DNA from: Planctomycetota bacterium
Lineage (GTDB): Bacteria > Planctomycetota > UBA1135 > GCA-002748355
Direction: 5' to 3'
DNA: 53,528 bases
Assembly (NCBI GenBank): GCA_002685965.1
Contig: NYZE01000105.1
Span: 1-53,528, forward strand
Made by a program: the position numbers and the translations under genes. The notes under the pieces are model-generated. The model was given only the letters and a program-made list of their open reading frames with translations. It was not told the DNA's origin and searched no databases. Shown piece after piece: positions 8,839 to 17,328 of this stretch (its first letter is position 1; each line of letters starts with the position of its first letter).

Positions 8839-9714
8839 CTACCGGAGATCGATGACCTTCACCTGCGCGTCGTCGAGGACGTAGATGCAGACGCAGTAGT
8901 CCTCGTCCATGACCTTCTTGAGGCGGAAGGTGCCGACGATCAGGATCGGGTCGTACTGGTAGGCGCAGCCCTTCTTGGCCTTGACGTTGATCTTGACCAG
9001 GCCGTTGACGTCCGGCGGGATGCCGAAGCAGCAACTCCAAAGTGACTTGACGAGGTAGAAGTGCCGGATGTTCTCGACCTCGTCGATCGGGAGCATGAAG
9101 CCGGCCATCGCAACCTTCTTCCCATCGAGGGCACGCACGCTCTTGGGAACGCCCTTGAAGCCGTCCTCGTACGGCCAGTTGTCAATACCCTCGAAGCGGA
9201 CGTACTCGGCGTCGCCGCCGACCTTCATCTTCTTGAGGATCTCGGCGAGACGCTTCTCCGTCTCGATCATGGCCTGCGCGCCCTTCATCGCGCGAATGTC
9301 CTCGGCGGTCGCGCCTTCGGGAATGATGTCGGCTTCGTCGGCCTCGCGCGTCTTGATGTCCTCGCGCTTGGCGTCGGTCTTCTTGGCAGCCTTGGCGGTC
9401 TTTGTGTCGGCCTTCTTCGTGGTCTTCGTGGCCTTCGTGGTCTTCGTGGCCTTCGTGGTCGCGTTCTTCTTGACGGTCGCTGCCTTGCCGGTGGCCGCCT
9501 TCTTGACGGGTGTGGTCTTTGCCGCCTGCTTACCAGCTTGCGGCGACGTGCCCGGCACCTTCTTGGTCGTCGCCTTGACGCCAGCTTGGGTCCCCGCCTT
9601 CTGGGTGACCTTGGTCACGACCTTGGGCACGACCTTGGGCTTGGGCACTGGCGGGCGATCTTGCCCGGCAATGAAGCCGACCAGCAGTAGCAGAGGGGCG
9701 TGCAGCAGGATCAT
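8839..9714 (-). CDS. DUF3299 domain protein with Lys/Ala/Thr-rich linker
   Basis: The ATG at 9714 is chosen because AAGGAA lies just upstream and the start gives a signal peptide (MILLHAPLLLLVGFIAG). The 291-aa protein has a low-complexity segment rich in K, A and T (about residues 20-140, with repeated TKATKT units) and then a C-terminal DUF3299 domain (about 170-291) with ALDGKKVAMAGFMLPI, SLWSCCFGIPPDVNG and a final VIDLR. DUF3299 proteins are commonly found beside FtsX/MacB-type ABC transporters. That fits here: it is the last gene of an ABC operon, 25 nt after the permease. The CC pair could bind metal (inference). No enzymatic role can be assigned. Confidence 0.85.
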   Translation of the reverse strand: MILLHAPLLLLVGFIAGQDRPPVPKPKVVPKVVTKVTQKAGTQAGVKATTKKVPGTSPQAGKQAAKTTPVKKAATGKAATVKKNATTKATKTTKATKTTKKADTKTAKAAKKTDAKREDIKTREADEADIIPEGATAEDIRAMKGAQAMIETEKRLAEILKKMKVGGDAEYVRFEGIDNWPYEDGFKGVPKSVRALDGKKVAMAGFMLPIDEVENIRHFYLVKSLWSCCFGIPPDVNGLVKINVKAKKGCAYQYDPILIVGTFRLKKVMDEDYCVCIYVLDDAQVKVIDLR

Positions 9715-9739
9715 GTGCGTTCCTTCTCGAGCCTTCTCG

Positions 9740-11104
9740 CTATCGGTCGGGAGACAGGTAGCGAGCAACGTCGGTCCGGGAAGCCTGATACGCGGGCAAG
9801 TAGCCAGCGACTCCACCCAGAACGGTCACCCCTAGGATAAGCCAAAGCTCCTCGATCCCGAAAGCCACACCGCTCATCGGCACCCCGGTTTCGGCCAGGA
9901 GCCACCCTGAGAGCGACTGGGCGATCGCATGGGCGAGGCCAACGCCGAGCACAGCTCCGGTCGCTGTGATAAGGACAGCCTCGAAGACGACGATGCCGAA
10001 GATCTGCAGGCGCCGAGCACCCAGCGAACGCATGATCGCGACATCACGCCGCCTCTCGCTCATCGTGCTGTAGAGCGCCAGGAAGACACCGATCGACGCG
10101 ACCCACAGCACGACGAAGCTAATCGTGCGCAAGGCCAGGGCGATGTTGCCAACTACCTTGAAGAGCGAACGGATCTCGGTCTCGGGCAGCGCGGCGATGC
10201 CGTCGATGCGCCGCCCGAAGGCGCGGCGCACGTGCTGAAACCCGATCGGTGGCCGGGTGTTGAGCAAGACCGCGGAAATCTCGACGTCACCGTACTGGTT
10301 CTTCGTCGTCGAGCCGATCGCTTCGTGTCCCTTGAGGCGCCAGAACGCACCGAGCGGCATGTAGATCGTTCGATCGATCGGCGTGCCGAGCGGCTCGAGA
10401 ACACCAACGACTTCGCACTCCGCTTCATCGTGATGGTGCAACGATGCATCACCAACGCCGTGCGCCGGCACGATCTTGCTACCGAGCGACAATCCAATCT
10501 CGCGGGCCACGCCCGCACCGATGACGACCTTGCGCCACTTCTCCGGCACGATGTCGCCGTGGCCGTGATCGTGGCCCTCGTGACCGCCGGGCTCTTTCAG
10601 GTGCTCCTGAAACTTCGCTTCCGCGAGCAGTTCCTCGTGCGTGAAGTCCCACTCCTTGCCGGCAGCGAAGCGCATCTCGGGTGGCCGGTTGGTCTTCCAT
10701 GAGGGCTTCGGTCGCCCGAACACTTTGAACCACTCGTCCGACGTCGCGACGATCGGGAAGCCGCGGTACGAATCACCGGAAGCCACCGGGATCGCACAGC
10801 GAACGTGGCGCCCCCACTTCTTGGTGTCGCTGTGCAGTTCCTTGTAGACCGACAGCGGGATCACGCCCTGCGCTGGCTTGATCATGTAGATCGTCGACAG
10901 CACGAGATCGAGGGTCGAGCTTTCCTTGGGCCCGATCACGACGTTGAAGCCCCGGCTCGAGGTGACGTAGCGCCTCTCGGCCTGCCCGGCGACGAGCCAC
11001 AGGAACGACACGAGCGCCGCCCCGAACATGATCGACACGGTCGTCAGCACACTGGTCAGCGGCCGTTGCTTGAGATTGCGCGCAGCTAGCCGCAGCAGCC
11101 TCAT
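9740..11104 (-). CDS. ABC transporter permease, FtsX/MacB type
   Basis: This 454-aa membrane protein has the MacB/LolC layout: an N-terminal TM helix (about residues 17-38, after LRLLRLAARNLKQRPLTSV), a large periplasmic domain (about 45-310), then three TM helices at the C-terminus. The linker between the last helices has the family pattern MSERRRDVAIMRSLGARR (about 357-374). The periplasmic domain contains an unusual His/Gly-rich stretch GGHEGHDHGHGD (about 171-182), a candidate metal-binding patch. Its ATG overlaps the ATPase stop as ATGA, so the two subunits are coupled. Such transporters usually move lipoproteins, peptides or envelope signals rather than small nutrients. Confidence 0.92.
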   Translation of the reverse strand: MRLLRLAARNLKQRPLTSVLTTVSIMFGAALVSFLWLVAGQAERRYVTSSRGFNVVIGPKESSTLDLVLSTIYMIKPAQGVIPLSVYKELHSDTKKWGRHVRCAIPVASGDSYRGFPIVATSDEWFKVFGRPKPSWKTNRPPEMRFAAGKEWDFTHEELLAEAKFQEHLKEPGGHEGHDHGHGDIVPEKWRKVVIGAGVAREIGLSLGSKIVPAHGVGDASLHHHDEAECEVVGVLEPLGTPIDRTIYMPLGAFWRLKGHEAIGSTTKNQYGDVEISAVLLNTRPPIGFQHVRRAFGRRIDGIAALPETEIRSLFKVVGNIALALRTISFVVLWVASIGVFLALYSTMSERRRDVAIMRSLGARRLQIFGIVVFEAVLITATGAVLGVGLAHAIAQSLSGWLLAETGVPMSGVAFGIEELWLILGVTVLGGVAGYLPAYQASRTDVARYLSPDR

Positions 11105-11763
11105 GCGACCGCCTCCCCGGGACTCCCCGGCAGTTCAATCGCGCGGTCCAGGGTCTCGGCGACCTTCGGATCGTGCGTGACGCAGATGATGGTCGCCTCG
11201 ATCTCGTTGGCCAGGGAACGCAAGGCGTCTAGCGTCTGCCGCGCTGTCGCCGGATCCTGGTTTCCCGTCGGCTCGTCGGCGAGCAGCAGCTTGGGTCGGT
11301 TGACGAGGGCGCGCGCAACGGCGACACGTTGCTGCTGGCCGACCGAGAGCTCACTCGGTCGGTGCTGTAGCCGATCTGCGAGCCCTACCTTGCGAAGCAG
11401 ATCGCCGGCGTCGGCACCGTGCACACCGCCGGCGAAGTAGGCCGCCAAGGCGACATTCTCGAGCGCAGTGTAGGCCGCCAACAGATTGAAGGTCTGGTGC
11501 ACGTAGCCGATCGTCCGCGCGCGAAAGCGATCGCGAGCCGCTTCACCCGCGGCGAAAACGTCGGTTCCGCCGACCACGACGGTGCCGCGGTCGGGCACGA
11601 CCAGCCCCGAGATCACGTGCAGAAGGGTCGTCTTGCCGCAACCGGAAGGTCCAACGACCGCGACGTGCTCACCGCGCTCGACGGACAGGTCTCCGACCGA
11701 CAGCGCGACGACGGCATCCTCGCCACGGCGATAGATCTTCTGTACGTCGCGCAACGCAATCAT
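11101..11763 (-). CDS. ABC transporter ATP-binding protein, LolD/MacB type
   Basis: The ATG at 11763 is preferred over a longer in-frame start because it overlaps the stop of the small upstream gene (TGATG) and leaves a canonical 220-aa domain beginning MIALRDVQKIYRRGEDAVVA. Visible motifs are Walker A GPSGCGKTT (about residues 38-46), Q-loop TIGYVHQTFNLLAAY (about 85), signature LSVGQQQRVAVARAL (about 135) and Walker B LLLADEPTG (about 155) with switch His in VTHDP. It energises the FtsX-type permease encoded next. Confidence 0.95.
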   Translation of the reverse strand: MIALRDVQKIYRRGEDAVVALSVGDLSVERGEHVAVVGPSGCGKTTLLHVISGLVVPDRGTVVVGGTDVFAAGEAARDRFRARTIGYVHQTFNLLAAYTALENVALAAYFAGGVHGADAGDLLRKVGLADRLQHRPSELSVGQQQRVAVARALVNRPKLLLADEPTGNQDPATARQTLDALRSLANEIEATIICVTHDPKVAETLDRAIELPGSPGEAVA

Positions 11764-11906
11764 CACAGCACCGGCAGCTTGCGATCGGCATCCCAACCAT
11801 TGTTCGACGGCTTCACTTCTTGGCCATCGATCGTACCCATGAGCGAGCCACACCGATCACAGGTGCGTCCATCCGGGTCAGGTATGAACTCGAGTGCTTT
11901 CGCCAT
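11763..11906 (-). CDS. 47-aa CxxC microprotein at the head of the ABC/DUF3299 operon
   Basis: This short ORF encodes 47 residues with one CxxC pair in GRTCDRCGSLMG (about residues 13-24) and ends DADRKLPVL. Three things support it: an AAGGGA ribosome-binding sequence about 5 nt before the ATG, a stop codon sharing its A with the ATG of the ABC ATPase (TGATG), and hydrophilic, soluble composition. One CxxC could complete a zinc site by dimerisation or act as a redox pair; neither is shown by the sequence. It is probably co-expressed with the ABC transporter and DUF3299 protein. No family was recognised. Confidence 0.72.
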   Translation of the reverse strand: MAKALEFIPDPDGRTCDRCGSLMGTIDGQEVKPSNNGWDADRKLPVL

Positions 11907-11969
11907 CGTCCCTTCGTCTCGTCTAGTGCCGTCTCGTGCTGGTTCTTACTGGTTCTTACTGGCCGTTGT

Positions 11970-13682
11970 CTACTGACGCTGCGCGGCCAGCAAGAGCCGC
12001 TGTACCTCCAACGAAGTCTCCGCAGTGAGCACTCGCTCCGCCAACTCCCGCGCATCGGCAACCGACCAGAGCGCGAGTGTGTCACTGACATCCCGTGCAC
12101 GCACGGGAGAGATCGTGAGACAACGATAGCCAACGCCGATCCAGAACGGCAGGCGTAGCGGGTCAGCGACGCTCTCGCCGAATAGCACGATCTCGCGACC
12201 AGCGGCGCTGGCCTCGGCAGCGAGCTGTGCGACCAACCGGAACAAAGCCGGGTGAAACACCCGGTAGTAGCCTTCCACACGCAAGTTGTCGCGATCGGCG
12301 GCAAGCAGGTATTGCTGCAAATCGTCGAGGGCAACGACGAGAAAATCGACTTCCTTGGCCACGGGTGTGACGTGGAAGGCAGTCGCCGGCACCTCGACAG
12401 CTGCGCCGATAACGACCTGCTCTGCGCAGGGCACGCCGGCCTTGAGCAGGTTGGCGCGTTCGCTACGGATCGATTCCTTGATGCGCTGGACGTCCTGGAC
12501 CGAACTCACGAACGGGACCACGACCTCGAGTACCCCCGCCGGCGCGACGCGCAACAGAGCGCGGATCTGCAGGCGCAAGAGGGAAGGTACCGCCAGCAGC
12601 AAGCGTACGCCTTTGAGCCCGAGCGCCGGGTTGGGGTCACCGCCGCTGCGCATACCGATGATGCGCTGGTCAGCTGCGGCATCGAGCAGCCGGAAGCGAA
12701 CCGGCGCGCCGCCAGCGCGCGCCAGCACATCGGCATAGTGCCGCGTCAGTACCTCCTCGCTCGGCCCGGGCTGCTCTAGCAGGAAGAGCAACTCCGTTCG
12801 GTACACTCCGACACCCTCGAGGTCCGCGTCGGCCGCTTGTCCGACTTCGCCGAGGTTGCCACAGGCGCCGCGAATCTGCACCGGCTCGCCACCGGCGATC
12901 TCGATCGGCCCAACCGGCTCGATTGCGGCACTCGTCGATGCCGCCGCCCGCCGCTGCACCTCGAACTCCTTGCGCAGCCGCTCGTCCGGGTTGACGTGCA
13001 CGACGCCCGTCCCCGCGTCGAGGACCACGTAGTCGCCGTTGCGCACGCTGTCACGCAACGACGGCACACCAGTGATCGCTGGCACGTTCATCGACCGTGC
13101 CAGGATCCCAGCATGCGAATCGAAGCCACCCTCCTCGGCAACGATCCCGAGCAGCACGTCGCGGTCGAGCCGACAGAGGTCGGCCAGGGACAGCTTGCGC
13201 GCCGCGACAATGTGCGGCTCGTGCATATCGACTTCCGGCGCATCTGCGTCGCTCCGGTCGAGCGAGCGAACGACGCGTAGTGCGACGTCGCGGAGATCGA
13301 GCGCGCGGCCCTTGAGGCGGCCGGACTCGGCAAGCTCGAAGATGCGATCGAAGTCGCGCACGGCGCAGTAGAGCGTGTCCTCCAGACGCAGCTGCTCGGT
13401 CCGAATCCGGTTCTCGATGTCATTCAAGAAGACCGGATCGCGCAACAGCTCGAGGTGGACCGAGACGATCTGGTGCTCGAGGTCGCCGAGCTCACCGGCC
13501 AGGCTGCCGCGGATCTCCTCCACCTGGGCCATGCTGCGATCCACCGCCGTCCGCAAACGCAGGATCTCTGCCTCGACCTCGGTCGCGGGGAGGCGAGCAG
13601 CCATGGACCGCTCGAACTCATAGCCGAGCAGCACGACCGGACCGACGGCAACGCCGCCGCAAACTGTGACACCTTCGAGCAT
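11970..13682 (-). CDS. ptsI: PTS Enzyme I-like protein (PEP-protein phosphotransferase) with altered catalytic residues
   Basis: Enzyme I autophosphorylates from PEP and passes phosphate to HPr. The ATG at 13682 gives 570 aa, the normal length, aligning almost residue for residue with the E. coli enzyme as I remember it. The phosphohistidine is kept in EEGGFDSHAGILARS (His190). PEP-site arginines are kept (Arg295 in YRTELLF, Arg331, Arg464 in AADRDN), as are Glu430 and Asp454. The catalytic Cys of the usual CGE motif is Phe501 (VLFGES), the Asn of GTND is Asp453 (ALDD) and the Lys of GGDK is Gln339. No HPr or IIA gene is nearby. It is either a regulatory relative or phosphorylated from another donor (inference). 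Confidence 0.88.
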   Translation of the reverse strand: MLEGVTVCGGVAVGPVVLLGYEFERSMAARLPATEVEAEILRLRTAVDRSMAQVEEIRGSLAGELGDLEHQIVSVHLELLRDPVFLNDIENRIRTEQLRLEDTLYCAVRDFDRIFELAESGRLKGRALDLRDVALRVVRSLDRSDADAPEVDMHEPHIVAARKLSLADLCRLDRDVLLGIVAEEGGFDSHAGILARSMNVPAITGVPSLRDSVRNGDYVVLDAGTGVVHVNPDERLRKEFEVQRRAAASTSAAIEPVGPIEIAGGEPVQIRGACGNLGEVGQAADADLEGVGVYRTELLFLLEQPGPSEEVLTRHYADVLARAGGAPVRFRLLDAAADQRIIGMRSGGDPNPALGLKGVRLLLAVPSLLRLQIRALLRVAPAGVLEVVVPFVSSVQDVQRIKESIRSERANLLKAGVPCAEQVVIGAAVEVPATAFHVTPVAKEVDFLVVALDDLQQYLLAADRDNLRVEGYYRVFHPALFRLVAQLAAEASAAGREIVLFGESVADPLRLPFWIGVGYRCLTISPVRARDVSDTLALWSVADARELAERVLTAETSLEVQRLLLAAQRQ

Positions 13683-13769
13683 CGGAACGCGAAGGAAGAT
13701 CCAACGACGGGGTGAAACCGTCAAGTGTGAGCAGGCTTTCGTGCCCCTCTATGGTAGTTTTCCGACCAC

Positions 13770-15191
13770 ATGGGGCAGGGATTCAGACCGCTCCTGGTGG
13801 CCTGTCTGGTGATCTCGGCGGTGGGCGCCCAGGGGAGCGTGATGCGCGTCGTCACGCCGGACGGTTCCACGTTTCTCCTATTTCCCCGCAAGGGTCGCCC
13901 GGTCGCATACTGGGCCAGCTTTGTCCGCATGGGGCGCGTTCACGAGGGTCCCGGCCAGGCCGGCCTGGCCGCTGCGTGCGTCCGCTCGTCCCTCTTGGGC
14001 ACGCACAGCCACGGTAGCTCCAACGCCCACGAGGAGGAGGCGGCCTTGCTCGAGTTGGACCGCGCCGAAGATCGGCTCGCCCGCGCGCAGCGGGATGGGC
14101 GGGAACCGGAGGAAGTTGATCGATTGCGGCTGGCACGCGACGCCGCGCGCAAGGAGTCGCGGCGGTTCGTCGAGCAGCAGTCGTTCCTCCGTCTGTTAGC
14201 CCGCTTGCCAGCGCAGCAACCACGAGTCACGCCCATGGTCGATGGCACGCTCGTCGAGTTGGCGGTCCCCACGGTCCGATTACGTCAGCTGGCCCGACTC
14301 ATGGAGAGTCGCCGGCGCGAACCGCTGCTGCGCCGTCTGGGTTCGTTGGTCAAAGCCGCGCTTGCGGAACGGCACGCGGAAGTCGCCGGGCGGGCACACG
14401 ACCGCGCCCTCGCGTTGCTGGCGCTCGAAGTGTATCCGGCGCGACTGGCCCTGTTACCGCCGAGCAATCAGCGGCGCATTCGCCGCAGCCAAGCCACCGA
14501 ATTCTACCGAGCATGTCAGCGACCAGAGCGGACGTTCACGGCGATCGTAGGTTCGTTCGACGCCGAGAAGCTCACTGCCGACCTGAAGAGAGTGTTCGTG
14601 CAGCCAGCGCCTGGGCACGGTGCGCGCGCGCTCCCCACGGAACCGCCACAAGACGGGCGGGCGTCCAAGCGCATCCGCTCAACGCTCCCGCGACTCGTAC
14701 TCGGATGGCGGCCACCGGCCGGGACCAGCAGGGACCTGCTCGAGATCACCGCGTTGCTCCTTGTGGGTGACGACACGTTCGGCCTGATGGCGCACCTCGT
14801 GCACGAGAAGCGCTTGGCCCAGAGCATTGAAGCCACCGCAGGCTTTCCGAGCATGACAGCGACCGGCCTGCTCATGCTGACGGCGACGGCACGGCAGCCG
14901 AGTGGCTTCGATCGGCTGCAGGAGTCCGTGCGCAAGCACGTCGACGACTTGCGCCGCGGCGCCAGCGTCGACTCGGCAGCTCGCGCCATCGTCATCTGGT
15001 CGACGCGGCGACAACGGCTGCTCGACTCGCCGTCGCGGCTCGCCGCGTGGCTCGCGCTCATGGCCGGAGTCGGCCGGCGCGTAGACGTGCTGGCCAAGCC
15101 TCCAACAACGGCCGCGGTCCGCGCCAAACTGGCCGGCCTGCTCGCCGTCGACAGCGAAAACGAGGTCACCTCGGACCTGGAGAATCGTTAG
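13770..15191 (+). CDS. Secreted M16-fold protein without the HxxEH zinc motif (first of a pair)
   Basis: The 473-aa protein has a signal peptide (LLVACLVISAVGAQG) and the overall pattern of an M16 (pitrilysin/processing-peptidase) chain. The N-terminal region has the expected strand YWASFVRMGRVHEGPGQAGL (about residues 48-67), where active enzymes continue into HxxEH; here it reads AAACVRSS. A later segment has the family feature TFTAIVGSFDAEKLTADLKR (about 252-271). A helical, Arg/Glu-rich insertion occupies about 88-140. It overlaps the next gene, a second M16-like chain. It is probably a non-catalytic subunit. It is transcribed divergently from the Enzyme I-like gene, 87 bp away. Confidence 0.75.
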   Translation: MGQGFRPLLVACLVISAVGAQGSVMRVVTPDGSTFLLFPRKGRPVAYWASFVRMGRVHEGPGQAGLAAACVRSSLLGTHSHGSSNAHEEEAALLELDRAEDRLARAQRDGREPEEVDRLRLARDAARKESRRFVEQQSFLRLLARLPAQQPRVTPMVDGTLVELAVPTVRLRQLARLMESRRREPLLRRLGSLVKAALAERHAEVAGRAHDRALALLALEVYPARLALLPPSNQRRIRRSQATEFYRACQRPERTFTAIVGSFDAEKLTADLKRVFVQPAPGHGARALPTEPPQDGRASKRIRSTLPRLVLGWRPPAGTSRDLLEITALLLVGDDTFGLMAHLVHEKRLAQSIEATAGFPSMTATGLLMLTATARQPSGFDRLQESVRKHVDDLRRGASVDSAARAIVIWSTRRQRLLDSPSRLAAWLALMAGVGRRVDVLAKPPTTAAVRAKLAGLLAVDSENEVTSDLENR

Positions 15192-17287
15192 TGGCCTGTC
15201 GCCCGAGCGTAAGGCACGGCCTGCTTGTCTTCCTGCTCGCAATGACAGCGTGCAGCGCGGCGCCCGACGGCGAGCCCACGCCGGGAGGCGAGAAGATCAC
15301 TCGACCGAAACCGAAGCCGACGACAACAACGGACAAGAAGACGGCGGGGTCGGACACGACCCAGGAACCAGCGCCGACCGGTGTTGCCCAAGGCAAGAAC
15401 GGGCTCGGCTTCCTGGCCATCGAGGGCGACCGCCTCGCGCGGCTGGAGCTGTGGCTCGACGCGGGCCCCGGGCGTGACCCGCAAACAAAGCCGGGTCTCG
15501 CCCTGCTGGCTGCGCGATCCCTGCGGCACGCGCCAACGGAAGGCGGCAGCACGGTCGGGGATCGCCTCGCCGCCATAGGCGGCTCACTCAAGCTGCAACC
15601 CGAGGGGCGCTACATGCGCTTCACTGCATCGGCACCGCCCGAGCACGTCGTCGAACTGGCAACGGTCCTGCTGCGGCTGGTGGCGCGCGGTGCGCCCGGC
15701 GCTGGTGTCGTCGCCGAACAACGGCGACGCATGCTCGCCGAGATGACAGCACGACGCGACCAGCGCTTACGACAGAACGAACTCGAGCGTCTGCTCGGGG
15801 AGGCTCCAAACAGCGCTCGCTCGCAGGAGCTACTGCTCGGCCAAATCGGCTCGACCGATGTCCGTCTCTTCCTGGGGTTGCACTACCGCGCCAACCACGC
15901 GCTCCTGGCAATCGCGCTACCTGGACGCAGCGCGGAAACGGTCGATCGCGTGGTCGCAGTGTTCGACGAGTGGCCGAAGGGCCGCGCCCTCGCGCCGCTG
16001 CGCTCGCGAGTGCCGGTGAGCCCCTTGCTGTTCGCGGAGGCTCCCGAGAAGGGCGGGAGTGTCACCGCGATCGTCCGCTCTCCGGCGACCGATCGCACGG
16101 GTGACGTTGCGGGCGAGGCCGCCTGGCAACGGCTGACGCGCCCAGGCGGCCGGCTCGCCGAGAGGCTGCAACGCGCCGGGCTCGCCGACATCGTCCCGCG
16201 GATCGAAGAGGTGCCGACGCTGCGCGAACGCGTCCGCACGATCTCGATCGCAGTGGCTGACGACAAGCTCGAAGCCGCCGTGACAGCCATCCAGCAGAGC
16301 TTCGCCGACCTTGCGACACAAGATCCAGACACCAACGAGCTGCGCGAGATCCAGGACACGCTGATGTTCCGCTGGGACCTACGCATGGACGACCCCGCCC
16401 AGCGCCTGACCACTCTGGCGCGCGCAGCGCTGTCGGGCTACCCGATCTCGATCGAAAACAGCCTGGCGGCGCGTATCGACAAGCTCGAGCCGGATGATCT
16501 GACCGATGCTGCACGCACGTCGCTCGTGCCCGCGGTGCTCGTACGGGGACCGCTTCGGGCCAAGCCGCTGAAGGCCTCCGACCTGCCAGCGCTGACAGGC
16601 GACGTCGAGCCGGTCCGCGAGCAGGCAACCATCCAGCCACTTCGCCTGTCCGACGGGGAGCGGGCCGAACTCGCCGCAACCACATTCGCGCGAACCTTCG
16701 AGCAGCTCGGGAGCAAAGCAGTGCTGGCCAAGGTCGGCACCTTCGGCTGGACCGCGCGCGGCACCTACATCGGCGCGGTCGGTTTCACAGACAAGTGGAA
16801 GGTGAGACTGCCCAACGGACCCGCGACGCGCGCTCGCAGGATCCTCGGCACCGTGATCGAGAGCAAGCAGGACGGCAAGGACGGTGCGATCGTCGAGACC
16901 CTCGGCGGCCAGCAGCGCAAGCTCGATGGCGGCGAAGCAGACTTGTTCGCGCTCGAGTCGATCCTGCACCCCACGGTGCTTTTGGCGCGCCACCTCGCGG
17001 GCACGACCAAACTGTCGCTGGTGGCATTCATGAACCAGCACAGCCGACGCCTGCTCGTCTTCGAGTGCAAACTCCGCGACCGCAAGGTTCAGCTGTTCGT
17101 CGACGAGAACACGGGCCTGCCGCGACGCATCGTGTATCTGGAGTGGCGGTGGCGGGCACCGCCGCGCAGCGTCGAACTCGAGCTACAAGACTATCGCTTC
17201 GCCGGCGCGCTGCGCCAGCCACACTGGATCCGTCGGCTGCTGGACGGCGAGTATCACGGGACGTTGACGCTGAGCTACCCCAAGTAG
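15191..17287 (+). CDS. M16-fold lipoprotein without HxxEH (second of a pair), with extra C-terminal domain
   Basis: The longer in-frame extension overlaps the previous gene and is rejected. GTG at 15191 overlaps the upstream TAG as TAGTG and gives a lipoprotein signal, VFLLAMTAC, with Cys as the lipid site. The M16-like chain begins at about residue 60 (RLELWLDAGPGRDPQTKPGL) and again lacks HxxEH, reading ALLAARSLRH. Two M16-like lobes occupy about 60-480. From about 500 to 698 a further domain (beta-rich, with LPRRIVYLEW near its end) resembles LolA-type lipoprotein-carrier folds (weak inference). The pair probably forms an envelope heterodimer. What it binds is unknown. Confidence 0.75.
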   Translation: MACRPSVRHGLLVFLLAMTACSAAPDGEPTPGGEKITRPKPKPTTTTDKKTAGSDTTQEPAPTGVAQGKNGLGFLAIEGDRLARLELWLDAGPGRDPQTKPGLALLAARSLRHAPTEGGSTVGDRLAAIGGSLKLQPEGRYMRFTASAPPEHVVELATVLLRLVARGAPGAGVVAEQRRRMLAEMTARRDQRLRQNELERLLGEAPNSARSQELLLGQIGSTDVRLFLGLHYRANHALLAIALPGRSAETVDRVVAVFDEWPKGRALAPLRSRVPVSPLLFAEAPEKGGSVTAIVRSPATDRTGDVAGEAAWQRLTRPGGRLAERLQRAGLADIVPRIEEVPTLRERVRTISIAVADDKLEAAVTAIQQSFADLATQDPDTNELREIQDTLMFRWDLRMDDPAQRLTTLARAALSGYPISIENSLAARIDKLEPDDLTDAARTSLVPAVLVRGPLRAKPLKASDLPALTGDVEPVREQATIQPLRLSDGERAELAATTFARTFEQLGSKAVLAKVGTFGWTARGTYIGAVGFTDKWKVRLPNGPATRARRILGTVIESKQDGKDGAIVETLGGQQRKLDGGEADLFALESILHPTVLLARHLAGTTKLSLVAFMNQHSRRLLVFECKLRDRKVQLFVDENTGLPRRIVYLEWRWRAPPRSVELELQDYRFAGALRQPHWIRRLLDGEYHGTLTLSYPK

Positions 17288-17328
17288 TACGCCAAGTAGC
17301 GCCCCGTGGGCGCGAGCCCCGCTAAGCG

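Noticed and set aside
15047..15190. N-terminal extension of the second M16-like gene
   Set aside because: It overlaps the first M16 gene, is Arg-rich and would hide the lipoprotein signal that begins at GTG 15191.
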